DNA of 64,000 nucleotides from Bdellovibrionales bacterium (GTDB taxonomy: Bacteria; Bdellovibrionota; UBA1018; CAIMNF01), in assembly GCA_947502835.1 (NCBI GenBank), contig CANNBJ010000003.1, positions 434,001 through 498,000 of the forward strand, given 5' to 3'. Both the position numbers and the translations under genes were made by a program. Shown piece after piece: positions 27,700-36,700 of this stretch (position 1 is its first letter; each line of letters starts with the position of its first letter). The notes below the pieces were generated by a model. It searched no databases and was not told the DNA's origin. It worked only from the letters and a program-made list of their open reading frames with translations.

Positions 27700-27713
27700 T
27701 GTCAGGTGTGACA
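27700..27713 (-). promoter_or_regulatory. Candidate operator, TGTC-N6-GACA palindrome
   Basis: Perfect half-sites TGTC and GACA separated by 6 bases, 74 bases before the start codon, flanked by the shared CCGGAATG. The wider flank is also similar to that at 19834: both have CTTGAAA on the distal side (minus strand). Confidence 0.55.
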
Positions 27714-27771
27714 TTTTCAAGATCGCCTGAAGAAACAAAAAGGATGATAACTCAGATATTTGATTGAACTT

Positions 27772-30700
27772 TCAGAATCCACTTGGGCTGACCGGGGTGA
27801 GAAGATTGTCACCAGTCCGGTTGTAGTCATTGTTCCCGAAGCACTTCGGGGTACCGGAGCTGTCGATCGCGCAGATGGATCCTCCGACCGGCCCTGCGGT
27901 GACCTTGGCAACGTCGATCATTCCAGGAACTTCAACGGCCCTTCGGTAGGTGCTGTTGATGTTTCCAAGTCCAAGTGCGCCATGGACATTATTCCCCCAG
28001 CAAACCAATTGATTCCCGTTACTATTCGCCCGGGTTCCGCAGGTTACATTCGCGTTTGAGGCAATGGAGGTCATTCGGGTGAGGGGTTCATTTCCTTCCG
28101 AAATCGTAACCGTGACCGGGGTATTTCTTGCGGTGATGGCGCCATCACCCAGGGTTCCAAAGTTATTGTATCCCCAGCATCTCACCGTATTGTCCCGAAG
28201 GAGTGCACAGCTGAATTCAGTTCCTGTTGAAATCTCGATGGCGGTGTTGATTCCGGTGACATAAGCCGGTGTTGAAATAAAGGTCGTGCCGCCACTGGTA
28301 CCGTTTCCGACCTGTCCGTAGCTGGAAGATCCCCAGCACATGACTTGCCCGCTCGAAAGAAGAGCACAGGCGTGGTGGTATCCTGCCGAAATCCGGATTG
28401 CGCCCGAAACGTTGAGCACATTTGCGGAGGGGGCGTTTTGGTTGATCAATGCGCCATGGCCCTGCTGCCCATTGTTTCCAAGCCCCCAGCATTTCACCGT
28501 TTGGTTCGAGAGGAGTGCGCAGCCGAAGAAACGGCCAATACTGATTTGGGTGGCGGTCGTGATTCCTAAGACAGTCACAGGGGCTGGTCGTGATGTGATG
28601 GTGCCATCCCCGTTGGCACCGTTTGAGCCAGTGCCCCAGCAACGGATCCCGCCGGAAACGATCACGCAAGAGTTTCTGTCTCCGACGGCAAGGGAGCTCG
28701 CATTGGTGATTCCTAGAACCGTGACAGGATTCACAACTTTTTGAACTGTGGAATTGTCTCCCAAGGATGGGCTGGTTGGAGTGGCTGTACCCCAGCACCG
28801 GACCGAGCCTGTGGTGAGGAGTGCGCAGGTGTGGCCATCGCCCGATGCCACCGCTTGAACAGCGCCAAGGCCAGAGAGGATTGAGCCCGTTTTTGGGAGT
28901 GAAGTCTTCGCAACGGTACCAAGACCGGTTTCTCCATATTCACTGTAGCCCCAGCACTTGATTTTCTTGCTTGAGTCCAGCGCGCAACCGAAGTTTTCTG
29001 CCATTGAGAGAGAGGTTACGTCTGAAATTCCCTGCGGAGTAATCGGGGTAGAGGCGTCCGTATCTAAGCCGTTGCTGAATAATCCGAAGAAATTCCGTCC
29101 CCAACACCGAAGAGACTTGTCCGAGAGGATCGCACAGAAGGTATAGCCACCCTTTCCCGCGATGATCGATGTTGCCGTGTTGATTCCAGTGACCTGGGTC
29201 AGTAGTCCGTTCGGGGTAGAAGAAACGGTTCCATCACCATTAGTGCCATAGGAGCGGCTTCCAAGACATTTGATGGTCGAATCGCTCATGAGAAAACAGG
29301 TGTTGTGTGCGGACGCCGAAACCCCAATGGCTCCTGAGAGTCCAAGGACAGCGACCGAGCGGGAGGAGTTCACGCTATTGTTGTTGCCGAGTTGTTTGTA
29401 GACGTTATAGCCCCAGCACTGTGCAGAGCCGTTGGCGAGGACGACGCACGCATGATTGTTCCCAACCGAGAGGGCAAGGGGAGAGTCGGTTTTCGCGGTG
29501 GTGATTCCAAGAACCTGGACTGCAAGATGATTACTGGTCGAGGTCGCGTTTCCGAGTTGGCCATAGAAATTGTATCCCCAACACCAGACAGTTGCATCCG
29601 AGCGGATCGCGCAGGTGGAGGCGAAGCCTGCCGAGATGGCGACAATGTTTCTCAGGACTCCGGCATTGTTTGAAACTGGATACGGAGTGCTTACAATGGC
29701 AGCAGTATTGACGGTAGGATGACCTGATTGCCCCGCCGTGTTCGGGCCCCAGCATTTCACGGTCGTGTCAGCAAGGAGAGCGCAGTTGTGATAGTTCCCC
29801 GTGGCGATGGCTGTGGCATTTGTGATGCCGGTCACCGTCACCGGGGTAAGGCTTGCGGTGGTGGTACCATTTCCGAGTTGACCCCACAAGTTATCACCCC
29901 AACATTGAATGGTTCCGTTTGACATCAAGACACAGGTGAATCCCTTGTACACGGCGCTTGTGGTATTCAATCCGGCGCCATTTCCGATTTGTACCGGGAC
30001 CACATCGGAGGTTACCGATCCGCTCGCACTCAGGCTGATGCTCGCAGTCGAGGATCCGCAGGTGCGACTCAAAGTCGCGGTTTTTGATCCCGTCGATGCA
30101 GGATTTGCGCGGTAGGAGACCGAGCAGGCTCCTGATTTCAAGAGAGCTCCGGTACCGCATCCGTCTGATACAATTGTAAAATCGGTGGAGTTGCTGAGAA
30201 CAGGGGCACTGCATGAGGCGGATCCAATGCCCGTGTTGGTGAACACCGCTTCCCTTGTGTAGGAAGTTCCTCCGACCCGAACTTGGCCAAGATCAACTGT
30301 AGTTGCAGCATGGGTGGTAATGACAGGAGCAAGGGCCTTTCCGGTAACGCTCAACCCATTTGCAGTGGTTGAGTCCGAGGAGTTGTGCACGTTCAAGCAC
30401 TCCCGGCTCAAGGTGGTTGCAAGACTTGCAGCCGAGCCAGGTCTTGGTGCGACCTTTACCAGACAACTTGAACCTGCAGCAAGGTTCGAAGTGCCACAGG
30501 TGTCGGAGACAATTACGAAGTTGGCATTCGACTCAAGTGTGGGAGCACTGCAGTTGATTGCCTGGGTGGAACCGGAGTTCGTGATGGTGAAGTCAAGTCC
30601 GGCTCCGGTTTCTCCAACCCCGATCCAACCATAGTATCTGGAGGAGGGGCTGAAGGCGAGAGTGGTGGTGGGATAGATCGAGATCGAGGCCTGGGCACGG

Positions 30701-33700
30701 TTGGAGACGGCTCCACCCGCAGTCACGCTGTACTCGAAACTCCCCGAAACCTGCCCAATGTCGCCCAGGATGGAGACACTGCAAAGACCACTTGAGCAGG
30801 TGCAACCGTAGTCTTCTGTCACATTCACAAGGTTCGAAATGGCACAATCGGTGGCGAGGTCGCCATCCGGGTCCGTATACGAGAGTTGGATCAGGTTCGG
30901 GCGCGCAGAGGAGGCAAAGGTGGTGGCAGCAGAAAGATCCCTTGCCACAGGCGGGCTTCCCAAGGTCAATCCACTAAAGCACGCGCTTGCGGAACCCGCT
31001 ACAGCAAGAATGGACTTTACCGAACCGTCATTTACGAAGACATCCCGGAAAGTCGCAATCCCTCCATCGAAAGGAATCCCACTTGATCCGCCGAGTCCAC
31101 CGGTGAGGGTTTTACCGCTGCAATTGAGTCCGTCTATTGCGGACAATAAGACTATTGTCTCGGTGTCATTGGTTACGGGATTGGAGTAAGCATCATACCC
31201 GGTGAGAACGGGTTGGATCGTGAATGGTGCTCCAATGCTGATGCTCCTTGGAGATGGTTCTGTGCTGAATGCAATGGTTTGAATCCGGCCCGGAGCAACT
31301 CCGAGGCCTGAGATGCAGGTTGAAATTGATCCTGATACGATTTCGAGCGATCTGATCGATGTGCTGATTGCTTGGACTGTGTCGATGATCGAAACTCCAG
31401 CGATGAACTTGCCTGAGGTGCTGCCAGACAACCCACCCGATACACGGCTCGAATCGCAACTGCCTCCTTCATTTCCAAATAGTGCGAGGGATGTACCCGA
31501 TTCGCCAATGGCGATATTTCCGAAGGAGTCCACCAAGGAAAGCTGAATGCCAAAGTCTTCCCCGGCAGTGACCGAGATCGGTGCTGAATCGACATTGATC
31601 GCACTCGGTGCGCCGGGCAGTATGTTGATTGAGATCGGATTCGGAAATTCTCCCAAGGAAGGGTGGGACACTCCAATAGTGAGCTCTCCGCTCAGCATGC
31701 CTGTGAAATTCACGGTGTAAACACCATCTCCCTGGTGTTTCGGAGAATCAAAAGTTCCCTTTGCATCCTGAGCGAGCGTGAAGAATCCGAGATCACTTGC
31801 ATCCGGAAGATCGAGTGGGGCCGCATTTCCGAATGCATCAAATACACTCAGGGTCAGCGAGACTTCCGAGCCTGCTGACACAGATTCGGATTTGGAAGCC
31901 AGGATGGCACTTGAGAATGTTGCCGGGCCCGGAGAAACCGTGATGTCCGGCGAGCTTGATGTGACCTTGTTATCCGTCAAGGTTACAGATTGCAACCCTG
32001 CCGTCCGGAAGCCTATCTCGAAGCTGCCCACGCCTCCCGATAAATCGACGCTTGCAGGAGCCCCGGCGTTTGTGTCGGTGGTCACGAGGGTCAGGGTCCC
32101 CTGGTATTCTGTTGCCAGCCTGCCGCTTGCGGTGCGCGCTTCGACAGTGATGGAAATCAAATCTCCAGCACTTGAAGTTACCGAGGATGCAATCAGGGAG
32201 AAACTCGCCGGTGTATTGAATGCTTCAGTAAGCCATTTCGCGGATGTTGACCCTGAGGCATCACTCAAGATGCTTTCGGAGTCTTGGGTAAAGGATTGCA
32301 CTCCGGATAGGAGATATTTCGTCGAGGCTTTTTCATCCGGAATCAGGAACACACCACCGTTCAGGGAGATCGGTTCCGTAAGCCGAATCGAGAGGTTGAA
32401 ATTCGGGTCGAATGATTCAAGGATTCTCCCCCCGGTGGATGAATCCTGGATTCCTGCCGGAACCGTGGTGAAGTTGAAACCATCACTTGGAGTGGAGTCT
32501 TGCCAGCCAAAGACGAAGCCTTTCATCACTTTGGTGGAATCGTGGGTCTCGGCAGGAAAAGAGATCGCTGAGGTGTATGCTCCATCCATGGGCAAATATG
32601 CAAGGTCATACCCCAGGGTTTTCGAGTCAAAACTTGGATTCACAATGACCGCGAGCGGAATCCCGGTGGTGAGGTCGGCGTAAAGGACGACTAAATCCTT
32701 GGCTGCCGATTCCGCAACACAATGAGCCGGTGCGAGCACCCCGATTTCGCTTTCATACTGAACGAGGGCGCCGGCACACGTTTCAACACCTCCGGAAACC
32801 TGAACCAATGCCCCGGGTATCGGAGTTGGAGTGGCAAGTGACTGTACCAGAATCTCTTCACTCGATGCCTGCACTCCATCTGCTGAAACCGTGATGGTAT
32901 GTGTGCCTGGTGTCGAAAGGATTGCATTGAACGATGCCCGCCCTTCCGAGAGACTGATGCCTTCGAGATTCACTCCGGGATCCGAGCTTGTGATCGAGAG
33001 CGGGCTTGAGCTGTTGGTGGCTTGGTTTGAGAATGAATCATAAGCCTCGACATTCATCGAAATCGAATCTCCAGCCGTAATCGATGTGGAGTATCCGCTG
33101 AGGATAAGAGTGCCGAGTGCACCAGGAAGAATTTGGATCGGGCCCGAGGAGACGCTCAGGGAACCGCTCGTTGCTGAGAAGGTTCTCACTCCCGCTCCTC
33201 TAAATGTAATCGAGAACGCACCGACACCCGACGACAGTGCAGCAGCTGCGGGAGGGGAGGCGCCATCACTCAAAGTGAAGCTGGTGGTCGCGGTGTGTGA
33301 AGTGGCGACATTTCCGTTTGAATCTTTTGCAGTGACAGTGACGTTAAATGAATTCCCGGCAGAGGCGCTCGATGGAACTCCGGAGAGGACAAGCTGGCTT
33401 GCGGCACCTGGGTTGACCGTGATCGTTCTTGTGCTGGTGACAGTGCCGCCCCCAATCGTCGCACCGAGGACAACGGAACCTGCGAGGATTCCGGTAAAGC
33501 TTGAGGAATAGACATCTGATCCGGAGTTTGCAATCGAACCGAAACTTCCGCTGCCTCCGATGGAGCTGGTGGTAAAGGCCACCGCACCGACTCCGCTCGG
33601 ATTTGTGTTTCCATACGCGTCCCGTGTGGTGAGTGTTACCGTGATGGACTCAGCGGACACAACCGAGCTTGATGAAACTGACAAGGTACTTTGTGCAAGT

Positions 33701-36700
33701 GAGACTGCCCCTGGATTCACCGTGACCGAGGTCGAGGTGACACTGAGTGCACCACTGGTTGCGGTAAAGGTTCTACTCCCCGATCCAGTGAAAGTAATGG
33801 AGAAGCTTCCCGTACCGCTAGACAGATTTGCAGGAGCAGGAGGAGATGCGCCATCACTCAACACAAAACTAGTCGAAGAAGAGTGGGAGGTCGCAGTGTT
33901 TCCAAAAGCATCCACTGCGGTCACACTCGCTGTGAATGCCCCTCCGGCAGTAACGCTTGCAGGAACCCCAGAAAGCACAAGCTGGGTTGCGGATCCCGCG
34001 CTCACAGTGAGTGTTGCGGTGGCGGAGGCGAGTCCGGTGGCAGCGGCAGTGATGGTACGCGATCCGGCCGTTCTAAGCGAAAAAGAAGGAGCGCTCTGAC
34101 CGCTGACAAGAGACGCAGATGCAGGGAGAACGGCTTGGGCGTCGCTTGAAGAATAGGTGACGGAGTTTGTGGCGGAAAGTACGCGGTTGCTGTTTGCATC
34201 CTGGGCTTCAACCGTTGCGCTGAAAGAGGTTCCGGCAGTTGCCGTGGTGGGAACAGTTTTGAACACGAGCTTTGTTGCGGCACCGGGACTCACTGTGATT
34301 GCCGGGGAAGTTACCGTATATGCTCCGCTTGTTGCAGTAATAGTATAGGATCCGGCTGTTTTCAGGGTGACGGAAAAAGACCTGGTTCCACTTACCATGG
34401 CAGCTGCGGCAGGAGGTGTGGCAGCAGCGTCGGTGGTAGTAATCGAGGTACTGGTTACGTAAGAGGTGACCTGATTGTTGAACGCATCCTGTGCCGCCAC
34501 TGTAGCGGTAAACGCGGTTCCGGAAATGGCTGTGGTTGGAACCGTTGTGAAGGCGATTTTTGACACTGCAGCCGCAGATACGGTAATCGCGTTTGAAGTA
34601 GCCGAGGTGAGTCCTGTACTGGAAGCCGTGATTGTTCGTGAGCCCGCCGTTTTCAAAGTGACTGCAAAAGCCTTGCTTCCGGACGCGAGAGTGGATGCGG
34701 CCGGAAGAGTGGCGTCTGCATCACTTGAAGTAATTGAAACCGATCCTGCAAAAGCGGTGGCTGTGTTATTGAAGGCATCTTTTGCAATCACGGTCGCATT
34801 GAACGATGTACCTGCGGTTGCAGATCCCGGAACAAGAGTGAACGCAAGCTGGGTTGCGGATCCTGCGCTCACAGTGAGTGTTGCGGTAGCGGAGGTGAGT
34901 CCGGTGGCAGCGGCAGTGATGGTGCGGGAGCCGGCTGTTTTCAAGGTAAAGGAGCGGGAGATCTGACCGCTGACCAGAGCCGCAGCTGCCGGGAGAACGG
35001 CCTGAGCATCGCTTGAAGTGCAGGTAATGGAGTTTGTGGCCGAAGTGACGCGGTTATTATTCGCATCCTGTGCCTCCACGGTGGTGCTGAATGCAGTACC
35101 CGCTGTGGCAGTTGTGGGGGGAGATTTGAACACCAACTTGGTCGCGGCACCGGGATTTACGGTGATTGCAGTTGTGGCGGAGCTAACCCCTGTACCGGAG
35201 GCGGTGAGGGTGACGGAGCTCGCTGTCCTCAAAGTAACAGTGAAGGTACCGCTCCCGGAGGCAAGCGAAGTTGAGCTTGAGGGACTCGGAGCCGCAGGAT
35301 CGGTCGATGATAGCGTCGGTGTAATGGAATGGGAGGTTGCATTGTTACCGAATGCATCTTTATAGGAGTAATTCAAAGAGAATGAAGTTCCGGAAACTGC
35401 CGAAGCGGGAGGAGAGTTGAAAACAATTCTCGACGCTGGCCCATGGTTCACAGTGAGATTCACGGAATTATTTGCTTGGGATCCTGAGATTTGTGCAGAA
35501 ACCGTGACTGCCCCAGCGGCAGTCCCCGTAAAGGTTGTGGTATAGACTCCGGATCCAGCAGAAATGACGCTTCCAAAAGTGCCGCTTCCTCCGACTGTGG
35601 AAGCAGTGAAGGCAAAGGAGCCTGTCGCGGGAAGATTTGTTGGATTTTGATTACCAAAAGCATCTTTTGTGGTCAAAGTAAGGGTGATCGAGGATCCAGA
35701 AGCAACCGAAGCGGCGGATGCACTGAGAGTGCTCATGGATGCCACATAAACTCCGGGCCCCACATTCGAATTTCCAGTTGCAAGCAGGCTGCCTGAACTT
35801 GCAGTGAGGCTTGCCGAGCCACTCTTCTTGAAGGTAGCGCTGAAAGTTCTGCTCCCGGAGGATAGAGATGAGGTGCCAGGCAGTACAGCACTTGGATCAT
35901 TTGAAGTAAAATTGACCAAACCTGCGAATCCGGTCGCGACATTGGCATTTGAATCAAACGCAGTGACTGTGAAATTCACAGGGCTTCCAGCTGTGCTGGT
36001 CGAAGGAAGATTTGTCAGGACAAGGCTGGTTGCCGGTCCCGGAACCACCGTCACACTTGCGGTGTTTGTCAAAAGTGTGCCTTCCATGGAGGCTGAAAGG
36101 GTGACCAATCCTGCAGTGGTTCCTGTAAAGGAGATCCGATATGTCCCGTCCTGATCGAGGATCGGGTCACTGAATGTTCCTTTACCTGCACCGGCACTCA
36201 AGGTGATTTCAATTTGTGAAGGATCGGGAATCCCTTGGGGTGAGAGGTTCTGGAAGGCGTCCCGGGGGGTGATTGTGGCTTCGATCGAGGATCCTGAAAC
36301 CACGGTGGCGCTTGTGAAACTGAATGAGCTCGTCTCAGCAGAGTAATTCGATGGTAGAATCCTGATTGCGGTGGTGGTTGCCTCCACTGTCCCATAGGTG
36401 AATCTCAGGGTTTGATCACCCGACGTCACCAATGCGCCATTGAATGTGGCGGACCCTTCAGTAAACGCGAGCTTGGTTTCAAAAGTTCCCCTCGAATCGG
36501 TGGAAGACACTTCAAAGGAGGAGTTGAACGTTCGAGCGATGGTTCCATTCGCCGTAAGTGCGATTACATCAAAAGAAATGGCGTCACCCGCCACTGACTC
36601 CGAGGGGACTGATGCAAGTTCAATTGAAACCGGATCAGAGAGTGCGGACTGGATCCACGAGGTGATCTCGGAGCTTGAATAATCGACGAACAGGGATCGA

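Noticed and set aside
31778-32683. 300-codon plus-strand frame opposite the giant surface gene
   Set aside because: The opposite strand holds continuous Ig-like modules and a trypsin-like domain of the 3871-residue protein. Several similar plus-strand frames mirror other modules, as expected from repeat composition.
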